DNA from: Nitratiruptor sp. YY08-10
GTDB lineage: Bacteria > Campylobacterota > Campylobacteria > Campylobacterales > Nitratiruptoraceae
Direction: 5' to 3'
Assembly (NCBI RefSeq): GCF_016629565.1
Contig: NZ_AP023057.1
Span: forward strand, 992,001-1,056,000
DNA length: 64,000 bases
Notes under the pieces: generated by a model
What the model was told of the DNA's origin: nothing
What the model saw: only the letters and a program-made list of their open reading frames with translations
Databases searched by the model: none
Part shown: piece by piece, positions 26,152-35,485 of the stretch
Position numbering within the stretch: the first letter of the stretch is position 1
Layout: every line of letters starts with the position of its first letter
Program-made: the position numbers and the translations under genes

Positions 26152-28046
26152 AAATAGCGATACTTTGGCATATGCATCAGCCAGATTACAGGGATGAAAA
26201 AGGGGTTTTTACTCTCCCCTGGGTCTTTTTGCATGCAATCAAAGATTATTATGATATGCCTTATATTGCAGCACAATATAATGTCAAGGTGAGTTTCAAC
26301 CTTACGCCAATTCTCATAGAGCAGCTTCGAGATTACATTCAAAAAGGCCCTTCTTGCGACAGGATATTACAGCTGTTTCTTAAAAAAACGGACTTTTTAA
26401 CGAAAGAGGAAAAAAATACCCTCCAAAAAGTGTGTAAAACAGTGCATCCTCAAACTATGGGTTATGGTCTGAACCATCGATTTTTTACATTGATTGAAAA
26501 AGAGGATCTTGATGATGAAGAGCTCAATGATTTGGAAGTCTATTTTCTTTTAAGCTGGTGTGGCAACTATCTAAGAAATACAAACAGTTTTATCCAATCC
26601 CTTCTACGAAAAAGCGGTTATACCCAAGAAGAAAAAGAGCATCTCATCCAAAATCTTTTTTCCTTTTTACCCTCTATTCTTCCATTTTATAGGAAATTGC
26701 AAGATGATGGGAAAATAGCTGTTTCGACGACTCCTTATTCCCATCCGATTTTGCCCTTGCTTTTGGATATCAATGTAGCGAAAGAGGCAAATCCCTCTAT
26801 CACATTGCCAAAACAACCACTCTCATTGCAAGATGACGCCATTTTACATATACAAAAAGCAAAAGAGCTTTATAAAACTGTTTTTGGCAAAGAACCAAAA
26901 GGGTTTTGGCCGGCTGAAGGAGCAGTGGACGAAAAAAGTGTAACGCTGTATAAACAGGAAAACATCGCATGGATAGCGACAGATGAGGCGATCTTGTATA
27001 AGAGTGAAGAAAGCGATAAATATAGTCCCTACGCTTTTGAAGGTGTAAAAATCTTTTTTCGAGACCATGAACTGAGCGATCTTTTGGGATTTGTCTATAA
27101 AGATTTTCCAGCAGATAAAGCCGTTGAGGATTTTTCACAAAGACTTCCTCAAAAAGGCTCTGTTTTTATCATCTTGGATGGTGAAAATGCCTGGGAGTAC
27201 TATCCCAAAAATGGCTGGGATTTTCTAAACGCTTTGTATGCAATGCTTGAAGAAAAAGATACTCTTACTTATGATGAAGCCGCTACGTTACAAGCAAAAC
27301 CATTAAAAAGATTGGCACCCGGGTCATGGATTTATGGAAATTTTGATACATGGATCGGTGATGAAGAGAAAAACAGAGCATGGGAACTTCTGTTTCAAAC
27401 CAAAAGAGATTCGATGCATCATGCACAGGACACATTTGTTCAACATCAATTTTTACTTGCCGAGACCTCTGACTGGTTCTGGTGGTATGGATATGGACAC
27501 TATACGGAATTTGCACAAGAGTTCGACACCCTTTTTCGAAGCCACCTTATGGCAATATACAAGCATCTTGGCATAAACCCTCCACAAGATATAAGGATTC
27601 CGATTGTTGGGGCACATTCGATGCAAGCAATTATCAATGAGCCTCGAGGATATATATATCCTATTATTGATGGAAAAGTCACCTCCTTTTTCGAATGGCT
27701 CGATAGCGGGTATCTGGATGAGAAATCTTCTACGATGCAGAGTAATTTTGTCATTCAAAAGCTTTTTTGGGGAGAAAATGAAAGCTCTATCTTTTTTAGG
27801 ATGGATGGAGATGGTGTGGCACTACTTGATTGTCGATGCTTTTTTGATGAGGATGAAGTCCAAATCAAACGAGTAGCAAAAGATGAAATCATTGAAATTG
27901 AAATCGATAAAAAGAGTTGCCAAAAAAAGGAGTTTGAAGTCCGAATCGAGATATTCAAAGAAAAGAGACTTCTTCAAATTCTTCCATCGACCACAAGACT
28001 CTATATAAGGATTGATAATGACTATACCCGTTACTGGTTTGTATGA
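26148..28046 (+). CDS. GH57 glycoside hydrolase, amylase/amylopullulanase-like
   Basis: 632 residues from a GTG at 26148 in a GTGA overlap with the previous stop; this gives the family start MKIAILWHMHQPDYRD. The likely nucleophile is Glu in GFWPAEGAVDE and the acid/base Asp lies in DGENAWEYY. There is no signal peptide, so it acts on intracellular glucan. Enzymes of this type cut alpha-1,4 and sometimes alpha-1,6 bonds; here it could replace the missing GH13 debranching enzyme. The C-terminal 120 residues form a beta-rich extension. Confidence 0.88.
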   Translation: MKIAILWHMHQPDYRDEKGVFTLPWVFLHAIKDYYDMPYIAAQYNVKVSFNLTPILIEQLRDYIQKGPSCDRILQLFLKKTDFLTKEEKNTLQKVCKTVHPQTMGYGLNHRFFTLIEKEDLDDEELNDLEVYFLLSWCGNYLRNTNSFIQSLLRKSGYTQEEKEHLIQNLFSFLPSILPFYRKLQDDGKIAVSTTPYSHPILPLLLDINVAKEANPSITLPKQPLSLQDDAILHIQKAKELYKTVFGKEPKGFWPAEGAVDEKSVTLYKQENIAWIATDEAILYKSEESDKYSPYAFEGVKIFFRDHELSDLLGFVYKDFPADKAVEDFSQRLPQKGSVFIILDGENAWEYYPKNGWDFLNALYAMLEEKDTLTYDEAATLQAKPLKRLAPGSWIYGNFDTWIGDEEKNRAWELLFQTKRDSMHHAQDTFVQHQFLLAETSDWFWWYGYGHYTEFAQEFDTLFRSHLMAIYKHLGINPPQDIRIPIVGAHSMQAIINEPRGYIYPIIDGKVTSFFEWLDSGYLDEKSSTMQSNFVIQKLFWGENESSIFFRMDGDGVALLDCRCFFDEDEVQIKRVAKDEIIEIEIDKKSCQKKEFEVRIEIFKEKRLLQILPSTTRLYIRIDNDYTRYWFV

Positions 28047-28055
28047 GGTGGATGT

Positions 28056-30008
28056 ATGAGTCGTCTCTATTTTGGGCTGCATATGCATCAGCCTACGCAA
28101 AATTTGCCGGAAGCGGTAGAGAATGCAGTACAAAGGTGCTATAGACCTCTTTTTCAAATTCTGCGCAAATATCCCGAGTTTTGTTTTGCACTGCACTGCA
28201 GTGGATGGCTGTTTGAAGAGCTCAAAGAGCGTTACAGCGATGTGTTTGAGGATATTTTGTATCTCAGTGATCAAGGCAGTATCGAATTTTTCACCGGAGG
28301 ATTTTATGAACCGGTACTTGCCAGTATTCCAAGAGAGGATCGTATAGTACAGATTGAAAAACTCAATCATTTTATTCAGAACCATTTTTCAAAAACACCA
28401 AAAGGACTTTGGTTAACAGAGAGAGTATGGGAGAGCTCCATCGCATCCGATTTTATAGATTGCGGTATTGAGTATGTGGTGGTGGATGATTACCATTTTC
28501 TAGCCAGCGGATTTGACAAAGAGGAGCTTGAAGGCTACTTTTTCAGTGAAGAGAATGGTCACAGGTTTACTCTTTTTCCTATATCACAAGATCTTCGCTA
28601 TGCTATCCCTTTTTATCCTGTGGATGAGGCGTTGCAGACTATTGCTTCTTTTGAAAATGCCATTTTGTTTGATGATGCGGAGAAATTTGGTTTGTGGCCG
28701 AATACCTATGAGTGGGTCTATGAAAAAGGGTGGCTCGAATCGTTTATCCAAAAAATTTTACAAAGTGATATTGAAACCAAACATTTTGAATCGATGCTGA
28801 GACAAAAACCGAGGGGACTTGCCTATTTGGCAAATGTCTCCTATTATGAGATGGGAGAGTGGAGCCTGAAGGCTAAAGATATTCTTGAACTTGAGAAACT
28901 CAAAGAAAAAGTGGGCAAAGAGTACTTTGAAACGATCGGTATCAAATTTATACGGGGAGGTATCTGGAGAAACTTTTTTGTCAAATATGAAGAGTCGAAC
29001 AGACTTCATAAACGAATGCTTGATATCTCAAAAAGGCAAAAAAGTGAATCTTTGTACAAACTCCAGACAAACGATGTCTACTGGCATGGTATTTTTGGAG
29101 GATTGTATCTGCCAAACTTAAGAGACAATGCTTACCGTTTTGTTGCCGAGTGTGAAAAAACCCTTGATGATCGGATGGATGTTGCTGATAAAGATATGGA
29201 TGGGTATAAAGAGCTTGAGGTTAAACAAGAGAATTTTGTGTGGCGATTCTATGAAAAGTCGGGGGGTCAGATTATTGAAATATTGGATATCGATTCGGCT
29301 TTCAACTTTCAAAATACCTTAACAAGAAGATACGAAGCCTATCATGAAACAATTCTTCATCCAAAGAAACAGAAAGGTGAAAAAGGCATCACAACCATTC
29401 ATGAAATGGCTCCAAAAATAGACGAAGAAGTCAGAAAAAATCTCTTTTTTGACTGGTATGTGAAAAATTCAGCCATTGATCATTTCAGTGATACATCCTT
29501 CAATATCCAAACGTTTTTACAAAACAGTTTCAAGGAGTATGGAGATTTCGCCAATCAGCCTTTTACATTAAAAGAGCCAACTACCTTTGAGCGTCAAGGA
29601 GGGCTCTATCTTGATCAAAAATATCCGGCATCCATGAAAAAAACATATTTTATCGCTGCAAATTGCTTGAAAATGTCCATCGATTTTCACTCAACGTATA
29701 CAAAGGAGCTTTTCTATATCAATGAGTGGAATCTCCATTTTGCCCATTATGAGTCACTTCTCATCAATGCAAAATTCTGCTGTGACGAATTGGAATTCTA
29801 CTCAAAAAAGCTTGAGATTGTTGATCCGTTTACGCAAAAAACGCTTCATTTCTCATTTGACGAAGCAGTACGGATTTATGTCGTACCGCTTTGTACCGTA
29901 TCCCAAAGCGAAAAAGGTTTCGAACGCACTCAGCAAGGCATCAGTATCGCTTTTTCGTTTGCTTTTGCAAAAACATTCCGATGGGATTTACAACTATGTC
30001 TGAAATAA
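28056..30008 (+). CDS. GH57 4-alpha-glucanotransferase / alpha-amylase
   Basis: 650 residues, with the start MSRLYFGLHMHQPTQNLPEA and GAGGTGG before the ATG. The catalytic Glu is expected in GLWLTERVWES and the Asp in LFDDAEKFGLWP. The central region and the long C-terminal beta domains match the 4-alpha-glucanotransferase branch (DUF1925/DUF1926 type). It would rearrange short maltooligosaccharides made during glycogen breakdown, a role played by MalQ in other bacteria. No export signal. It follows the other GH57 gene by nine bases and overlaps galT by 13. Confidence 0.88.
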   Translation: MSRLYFGLHMHQPTQNLPEAVENAVQRCYRPLFQILRKYPEFCFALHCSGWLFEELKERYSDVFEDILYLSDQGSIEFFTGGFYEPVLASIPREDRIVQIEKLNHFIQNHFSKTPKGLWLTERVWESSIASDFIDCGIEYVVVDDYHFLASGFDKEELEGYFFSEENGHRFTLFPISQDLRYAIPFYPVDEALQTIASFENAILFDDAEKFGLWPNTYEWVYEKGWLESFIQKILQSDIETKHFESMLRQKPRGLAYLANVSYYEMGEWSLKAKDILELEKLKEKVGKEYFETIGIKFIRGGIWRNFFVKYEESNRLHKRMLDISKRQKSESLYKLQTNDVYWHGIFGGLYLPNLRDNAYRFVAECEKTLDDRMDVADKDMDGYKELEVKQENFVWRFYEKSGGQIIEILDIDSAFNFQNTLTRRYEAYHETILHPKKQKGEKGITTIHEMAPKIDEEVRKNLFFDWYVKNSAIDHFSDTSFNIQTFLQNSFKEYGDFANQPFTLKEPTTFERQGGLYLDQKYPASMKKTYFIAANCLKMSIDFHSTYTKELFYINEWNLHFAHYESLLINAKFCCDELEFYSKKLEIVDPFTQKTLHFSFDEAVRIYVVPLCTVSQSEKGFERTQQGISIAFSFAFAKTFRWDLQLCLK

Positions 30009-31000
30009 GATACGATCTACTCCATAACGAATATATTATCATTGCACCAGAGCGGCTCCATAGACCTATGCCTCAGCCAACATCTCCTTTGGATTCTGTG
30101 CAAAACTGCCCTTTTTGTCCGGGTAATGAGAAATTGACACCTCAAGAGATTTTCTCAATCAAAACAAATGGATCTTGGCGAACAAGAGTCATACCAAATC
30201 TGTATAAAGCGGTTCAGATAGAGACCCCTTATGAATCTAAAAGAGATGGTTTAAATGAGATGTGGGGCGGATATGGTGCCCATGAGATTGTCATCGATAC
30301 GCCAAATCATTACGCAAATTTGCATACTTTAAGCCAAGAGGAGATTTTTTTGTGGCTTTCGACTTTACAAGAGCGTTATATCGATTTATGCAAGGATAAA
30401 AAGTTGATAACTGTACAGATATTTAAAAATCATGGGCTCAGGGCGGGAGCCACCCAACCCCATCCACATACACAAATTATCGCTTTGCCGCTCATGACAA
30501 AAACGCATCTCGCTCTTTTTGAGCACTGCCAAAGGTATTATCATCATCACGGAAGATCCTTGCATGAAGATATTGTTGCTTTTGAGCAAAATGGACAAAG
30601 ATCCCTTAAAGAGAGTGAACACTTTTTTACCTACACTCCGTATGCCTCCTCTTTTGCCTTTGAAACAGCAATCATCGCAAAAAATGTAAGATTTGGGGAG
30701 TGTTCAAACATGCAGCTGCAAGAATTGGCAGAGCATATTCGCTTACTTTTTTTTGCTTTATCAAGAGAGCTTGGCGATTTTCCTTTTAATCTACTTTTCT
30801 ATTTGCCACCACTCAATGAAAACTTTGAAAACAGCTCCTTTTTTCATGAAGTAAACAATATTTTTCGTTTCTACGTTCGTGTTACGCCAAGAATGTACAC
30901 ACTTGCGGGATTTGAAATGGCAACTGGATCGATGATCAATCCTGTAGTTCCGGAGATGGCGGCACAGCTTCTTAGGAGATGGTATGAAACTGGCTCTTGA
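29996..31000 (+). CDS. galT: GalT-family hexose-1-phosphate nucleotidyl/uridylyltransferase
   Basis: 334 residues from the ATG at 29996; an in-frame extension upstream lies wholly in the GH57 gene. The zinc site CPFCPGNE and the nucleotide-transfer motif QPHPHTQI (second His is the covalent uridylylated residue in GalT) are intact. GalT exchanges UMP between UDP-glucose and galactose-1-P. No galK or galE is present here, so it may instead work as a nucleotide-glucose phosphorylase or transferase in glucan metabolism. That is inference; the domain assignment is firm. Confidence 0.88.
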   Translation: MSEIRYDLLHNEYIIIAPERLHRPMPQPTSPLDSVQNCPFCPGNEKLTPQEIFSIKTNGSWRTRVIPNLYKAVQIETPYESKRDGLNEMWGGYGAHEIVIDTPNHYANLHTLSQEEIFLWLSTLQERYIDLCKDKKLITVQIFKNHGLRAGATQPHPHTQIIALPLMTKTHLALFEHCQRYYHHHGRSLHEDIVAFEQNGQRSLKESEHFFTYTPYASSFAFETAIIAKNVRFGECSNMQLQELAEHIRLLFFALSRELGDFPFNLLFYLPPLNENFENSSFFHEVNNIFRFYVRVTPRMYTLAGFEMATGSMINPVVPEMAAQLLRRWYETGS

Positions 31001-31760
31001 TATAGGAGGTACATACATCAGGTGGGAGATGGCAAACGGCATAAAGGGGAAAGAACGGCTCGATAAAATTGATTTGCAAACATTTATTCAAGATTTGATC
31101 AAAAAAGGGAAAATTACTCATATGGGGATTTCCTATGCCGGACAGGTTTTCAGGAATGAGATTTTATCTGCTCCCAATATCCATGCCACTTTTGATCCAA
31201 AAAAAATGGGTATACCATATGTTATAGAAAATGATCTCAAATGTGCCGTTTTAGCTGAAGCTCAATTTTTTAACGCCTCCTGCATTACAGCTCTCTATTC
31301 CGGCACAGGTCTTGGCAGCGCTACAATCGATCAAAATAGAATTGTTCGGGGTTTTAGAAATTTAGCAGGTGAAATCGGTCATATTCCGTATAAAAAGGCT
31401 CCTTTTCGTTGTGGGTGTGGAAAAGATAACTGTATTGAGCTTTTTGCATCAGGCAGCGGCTTGCAAAAGTGGGCAAACTATCTAAAAACAGAGGCGACGC
31501 TAAAAAACAAAGTGCTCTATGCGCTCTATACTGAAGCACTTTTGTATGCAACTGCAACTGTTTTGACACTTTTTAATCCTTCTGTTTTGGTTCTGGGAGG
31601 GGGTGTCATAAAAAACAGTCCTGATATAATCGGTGTGATACAAGAAAAGATTGAGAGTTTTTCTCCCCCATTTTCTTTGAAAGATGTGCAAATCAAACTT
31701 ACGCAACTTGAAGATGCCTCTTTGGAGGGAATAAAAATTTTATTAGAAAGGCTTCCATGA
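30984..31760 (+). CDS. ROK-family sugar kinase, probable glucokinase
   Basis: 258 residues. ATP site ALDIGGTYIRW, a ROK signature AGEIGHIPY and the zinc motif CGCGKDNCIE are visible. It phosphorylates a hexose, most likely the glucose released by GH57 enzymes, to glucose-6-P. It is somewhat short for the family (about 300). AGGAG lies five bases before the ATG; the gene overlaps galT by 17 bases and glgA by four. Confidence 0.87.
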   Translation: MKLALDIGGTYIRWEMANGIKGKERLDKIDLQTFIQDLIKKGKITHMGISYAGQVFRNEILSAPNIHATFDPKKMGIPYVIENDLKCAVLAEAQFFNASCITALYSGTGLGSATIDQNRIVRGFRNLAGEIGHIPYKKAPFRCGCGKDNCIELFASGSGLQKWANYLKTEATLKNKVLYALYTEALLYATATVLTLFNPSVLVLGGGVIKNSPDIIGVIQEKIESFSPPFSLKDVQIKLTQLEDASLEGIKILLERLP

Positions 31761-33211
31761 AACAGATTCTCTTTTGCGCTTCAGAGATGACACCATTTGC
31801 TAAAACCGGTGGCTTGGCCGATGTAGCTTCGGCTCTGCCAAAATATCTGAAGAAACTGGGACACAACGTTAAAGTTGTCCTGCCGCGATACTACACGATT
31901 AATAAAAATGATTTGGAGTTTGTTATTGGAAATATCGGTGTGGATATGGGACCACTTGGCACGTTGTGGTGCGGTGCATACAAGACTATCTATGAAGAAG
32001 TAGAAGTCTATTTTATCGATTATGAGATCTTTTTTGGTAGAGCTAATCTCTATACAGACTATAATGGTTACTCTTATCCGGACAATGATGCGCGTTTTAT
32101 CTTCTTTTCCAAAGCGGCACTGGAACTTGCAAGAGCTTTGGATTTCAAGCCAGACATTGTCCATGCGAATGATTGGCACACTGCAGCCCAACCGATACTG
32201 CTCAATACTCTTTTGCGAAATGACCCTTTCTTTCAAAAAACCGCTTCTGTTTTTACGATACACAATCTCCAGCATCAAGGCGTCTTTGCTAAAAGTGCTT
32301 TTGAATATCTGGGAATTGGCTGGGAACACTTTAATATGTACGAAATGGAGGCCCTTGGAGCGCTTAATCTCATGAAAGGCGCAATCTATCATGCAGACAA
32401 AATCACAACAGTAAGCCCCAAGTATGCCCAAGAGATACAGACGCCCCAGTTTGGTTTTGGTTTGCAAGAGCATATCAAAGCCCATGCATATAAGCTTTTT
32501 GGAATATTAAACGGGGTCGACTATGATGAGTGGAATCCAAAAACGGATCCCTTTATAGCAAAAAACTACGATATCGACGATCTTAGCGGTAAAAAAGTGT
32601 GTAAGATAGATTTGCAAAAAAGCTTTCATCTTGCCCAAAAAGATGATATTCCACTTATTGGTTTCGTGGGACGATTTGCACAGCAAAAAGGAATAGAGCT
32701 GATAGCTGCAGCCATGCATGAATTGGTACATCTGCCTTTGCAGATGGTCTTTTTAGGCAGCGGAGAAAAATGGGCGGAAGGTTTTTTCCAAGATATTGCA
32801 AGTCGATATGAAAATGTTGGCTGCTATGTGGGATACTCCAATGAGCTTGCCCACAAGATTGAAGCAGGAAGTGATCTTTTCTTGATGCCAAGTCTCTTTG
32901 AGCCATGTGGACTCAATCAGATCTACTCTCTTCGCTATGGAACACTTCCAATTGTGCGTGCTGTCGGCGGACTTGATGATACGATCCAAAACTATGAACC
33001 CCACACAAAAACGGGAGATGGTTTCAAGTTTTACGATGCGACCAAAGAGGCTCTCATCGGAACTGTTCGCTGGGCTGTCGATACGTGGCTGCATGACAAA
33101 GAGGGAGTACATACAATGATCCATACCGCTATGAGCAAGCGGTTCGACTGGCAAAGAAGCGCTAAAGAATATGAAAGAGTCTATGAACTGGCAATGGAGA
33201 CAAAACAATGA
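31757..33211 (+). CDS. glgA: Glycogen synthase, GT5
   Basis: 484 residues. The nucleotide-sugar binding KTGGLADV motif lies at the N-terminus (MKQILFCASEMTPFAKTGGL), HANDWHTA and VFTIHNLQHQG follow, and PSLFEPCGLNQIYSLRYGT carries the conserved Glu region near the C-terminus. It extends alpha-1,4-glucan from ADP- or UDP-glucose. No ADP-glucose pyrophosphorylase (glgC) occurs in the operon. It overlaps the ROK kinase and glgB by four bases each. Confidence 0.97.
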   Translation: MKQILFCASEMTPFAKTGGLADVASALPKYLKKLGHNVKVVLPRYYTINKNDLEFVIGNIGVDMGPLGTLWCGAYKTIYEEVEVYFIDYEIFFGRANLYTDYNGYSYPDNDARFIFFSKAALELARALDFKPDIVHANDWHTAAQPILLNTLLRNDPFFQKTASVFTIHNLQHQGVFAKSAFEYLGIGWEHFNMYEMEALGALNLMKGAIYHADKITTVSPKYAQEIQTPQFGFGLQEHIKAHAYKLFGILNGVDYDEWNPKTDPFIAKNYDIDDLSGKKVCKIDLQKSFHLAQKDDIPLIGFVGRFAQQKGIELIAAAMHELVHLPLQMVFLGSGEKWAEGFFQDIASRYENVGCYVGYSNELAHKIEAGSDLFLMPSLFEPCGLNQIYSLRYGTLPIVRAVGGLDDTIQNYEPHTKTGDGFKFYDATKEALIGTVRWAVDTWLHDKEGVHTMIHTAMSKRFDWQRSAKEYERVYELAMETKQ

Positions 33212-35106
33212 TTTGCCATGATGTAACGCGTTTTAGCGATTTTGATATATATCTATTCAAAGAGGGAACTCATACGAAACTGTATGAAAAATTTGGTGCT
33301 CATATTATGCAATATCAAGGGGAAAATGGGGTCTATTTTGCCGTATGGGCGCCTCATGCAAAATATGTAAGCGTTGTGGGGGATTTTAACGGTTACAACG
33401 CTACCGCTCATCCTCTTAAAAAAAGAGAGGATGAAAGCGGAATATGGGAAGGCTTTACGATTGAAGCAAAGATTGGTCAAACCTACAAATACCATATCAT
33501 CACTCCCTATGACACTGTTTTGCTCAAAGCAGACCCCTACGCATTTTATGCAGAAAAGCCTCCAAAGTCGGCTTCAAGGATCTGGTCTTTAAAGGGATAT
33601 GGCTGGAAAGATAGCCAATGGATGCAAAAAAGAGCCAAAACAAACATTCACGAATCACCAATGAACATCTACGAAGTACATTTGGGCTCTTGGAGAAGAA
33701 AAGATGATGGAAGTTATCTAAGCTACACGGAAGCTGCAAAAGAATTAGCCCAGTATCTAGTAAAGTTGGGATATACCCATGTGGAGCTACTGCCCATTAC
33801 CGAATATCCTTTCAAAGGGTCCTGGGGCTATCAGGTAAGCGGTTACTATGCTCCAACTGCAAGGTATGGCACACCGCAAGAGTTTATGGAGTTTGTGGAT
33901 ATTATGCATTCTCATGGAATTGGTGTCATACTGGATTGGGTGCCCTCGCACTTTGTCACGGATGGGCACGGACTCATCGCTTTTGATGGAACGGCTCTGT
34001 ATGAGTACGCTGATCCTAAAAAAGGCTATCATCCAGAGTGGAAAAGCGCCGTTTTCGATTATGGCAAAAACGAAGTACGAGCTTTCTTGATCTCATCAGC
34101 GCATTTTTGGCTTGAAAAGTATCATATCGATGGTATCCGAGTAGATGCAGTAGCAAGTATGCTCTATCTTGATTATGGAAGAAAAGAAGGGGAGTGGGAG
34201 CCAAACATCTATGGGGGCAATGAAAATTTAGAAGCGATCTCGTTTTTAAAGCAGCTTAACGAGAGTTGTTACGGCACATTTGAAGGCATTACAATGATTG
34301 CAGAAGAATCCACTGCATTTCCTGGTGTTACAAAACCAGTCTTTGCAGGAGGACTTGGCTTTGGATATAAATGGAATATGGGCTGGATGCATGATACTCT
34401 CAAATACTTCAAAACCGATCCCCTCTTTCGCAAATATCATCACAACCAGATCACTTTTTCCATGTGGTACGCCTATGATGAGAACTTTATTTTGCCTCTG
34501 AGCCATGATGAAGTAGTCCATATGAAAGGCTCGCTCATCAACAAAATGCCAGGAGACATCAATCAAAAACTGGCAAACTTAAAAGCTCTTTTTGGATATA
34601 TGGCAGCCCATCCAGGCAAAAAACTTCTTTTTATGGGAGGAGAGTTTGCCCAGTTCAAGGAGTGGAATTTTGATGGAGAGCTTCAGTGGGAACTTTTGCA
34701 AGATCCCAAACATAAAGCTTTGCAAAGGATGTTACAAGATCTCAACACCCTTTACAAAACTACTCCGGCTCTGTATCAATGGGATGAAAAAAGAGAGGGG
34801 TTTATCTGGCTCAATGAAAAGGATTGGGAACGAAGTGTTTTGAGTTTTGCAAGAGTAGCAAAAGATGGGACCATCGTTGTTGTGTGCAATTTTGCCGATA
34901 CCCAGTATGAAAACTATATTCTGCCCGTTCCAAAGAAAGGAGAATACAAAGAGATTTTTAATTCCCAACATCCAAAATATCTGGGATGGGACTGCTATCC
35001 AGACAGATTTTTGCAAAGCGAGCCAATGGAGTGCTGTGGATTTGAAAATTCCATCACTATAACTCTTCCAGCCTTAAGTGTGATTTATTTACGATTAACT
35101 TCATAG
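33208..35106 (+). CDS. glgB: 1,4-alpha-glucan branching enzyme, GH13
   Basis: 632 residues. An N-terminal CBM48 (GVYFAVWAPHAKYVSVVGDFNGYN) precedes the GH13 barrel with the catalytic Asp in DGIRVDAVASMLYLDY, the Glu in MIAEESTAFP and the Asp in LSHDEVVHMKGS. It adds alpha-1,6 branches to glycogen. It is the last gene of the glucan operon; a new promoter begins four bases after it. No strong terminator hairpin was found between it and the next gene, so some read-through into the pdh operon is possible. Confidence 0.97.
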   Translation: MICHDVTRFSDFDIYLFKEGTHTKLYEKFGAHIMQYQGENGVYFAVWAPHAKYVSVVGDFNGYNATAHPLKKREDESGIWEGFTIEAKIGQTYKYHIITPYDTVLLKADPYAFYAEKPPKSASRIWSLKGYGWKDSQWMQKRAKTNIHESPMNIYEVHLGSWRRKDDGSYLSYTEAAKELAQYLVKLGYTHVELLPITEYPFKGSWGYQVSGYYAPTARYGTPQEFMEFVDIMHSHGIGVILDWVPSHFVTDGHGLIAFDGTALYEYADPKKGYHPEWKSAVFDYGKNEVRAFLISSAHFWLEKYHIDGIRVDAVASMLYLDYGRKEGEWEPNIYGGNENLEAISFLKQLNESCYGTFEGITMIAEESTAFPGVTKPVFAGGLGFGYKWNMGWMHDTLKYFKTDPLFRKYHHNQITFSMWYAYDENFILPLSHDEVVHMKGSLINKMPGDINQKLANLKALFGYMAAHPGKKLLFMGGEFAQFKEWNFDGELQWELLQDPKHKALQRMLQDLNTLYKTTPALYQWDEKREGFIWLNEKDWERSVLSFARVAKDGTIVVVCNFADTQYENYILPVPKKGEYKEIFNSQHPKYLGWDCYPDRFLQSEPMECCGFENSITITLPALSVIYLRLTS

Positions 35107-35109
35107 GAG

Positions 35110-35115
35110 TATAAT
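35110..35115 (+). promoter_or_regulatory. -10 box of the AhpD-pdh operon
   Basis: TATAAT just after the glgB stop and 28 bases before the start at 35144, with AAGGAGG between them. It divides the glucan operon from the pyruvate dehydrogenase operon. Confidence 0.55.
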
Positions 35116-35143
35116 AGAACTAAAGCGCAAAAAGGAGGCAGCT

Positions 35144-35485
35144 ATGGGCAAAATGGCACAAAAACTAGAAGATATCAAAAGACTCATCGGCAAACTGCAG
35201 CAGCAGCAACCTGAGAATATCAAAAATTTTCTGGGTTTCATGACAAGCGTAGAAAAAGAGGGAGCGCTTTCTACCAAGCAAAAGGAGCTTGTCAATGTAG
35301 CTCTTGCAGTTGCTGCACAGTGCGAATGGTGTATAGCGCTCCATGTCAAGGGAGCTTTGGATGCAGGAGCCAGTAAAGATGAGATTTTGGAAGCTGCTAT
35401 GCAGGCGGTTTTAATGCATGGAGGACCGGCTCTCATGTATATGACACCAGTAGAAGAAGCTTTAGAGGAGTTTAGCCATGAATAG
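35144..35485 (+). CDS. AhpD-like carboxymuconolactone-decarboxylase-family protein
   Basis: 113 residues. The core AAQCEWCIALHVKGALDAGAS contains the CxxC and the following His typical of the AhpD active site; the rest is helical. In Mycobacterium AhpD passes electrons from the lipoyl group of an E2 and from Lpd to a peroxidase. Here the gene leads the PDH operon (8-base overlap with E1-alpha) and E2 and E3 follow, so a lipoyl-linked peroxidase or thiol-redox role is likely. The partner peroxidase is not in the window. Confidence 0.8.
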   Translation: MGKMAQKLEDIKRLIGKLQQQQPENIKNFLGFMTSVEKEGALSTKQKELVNVALAVAAQCEWCIALHVKGALDAGASKDEILEAAMQAVLMHGGPALMYMTPVEEALEEFSHE

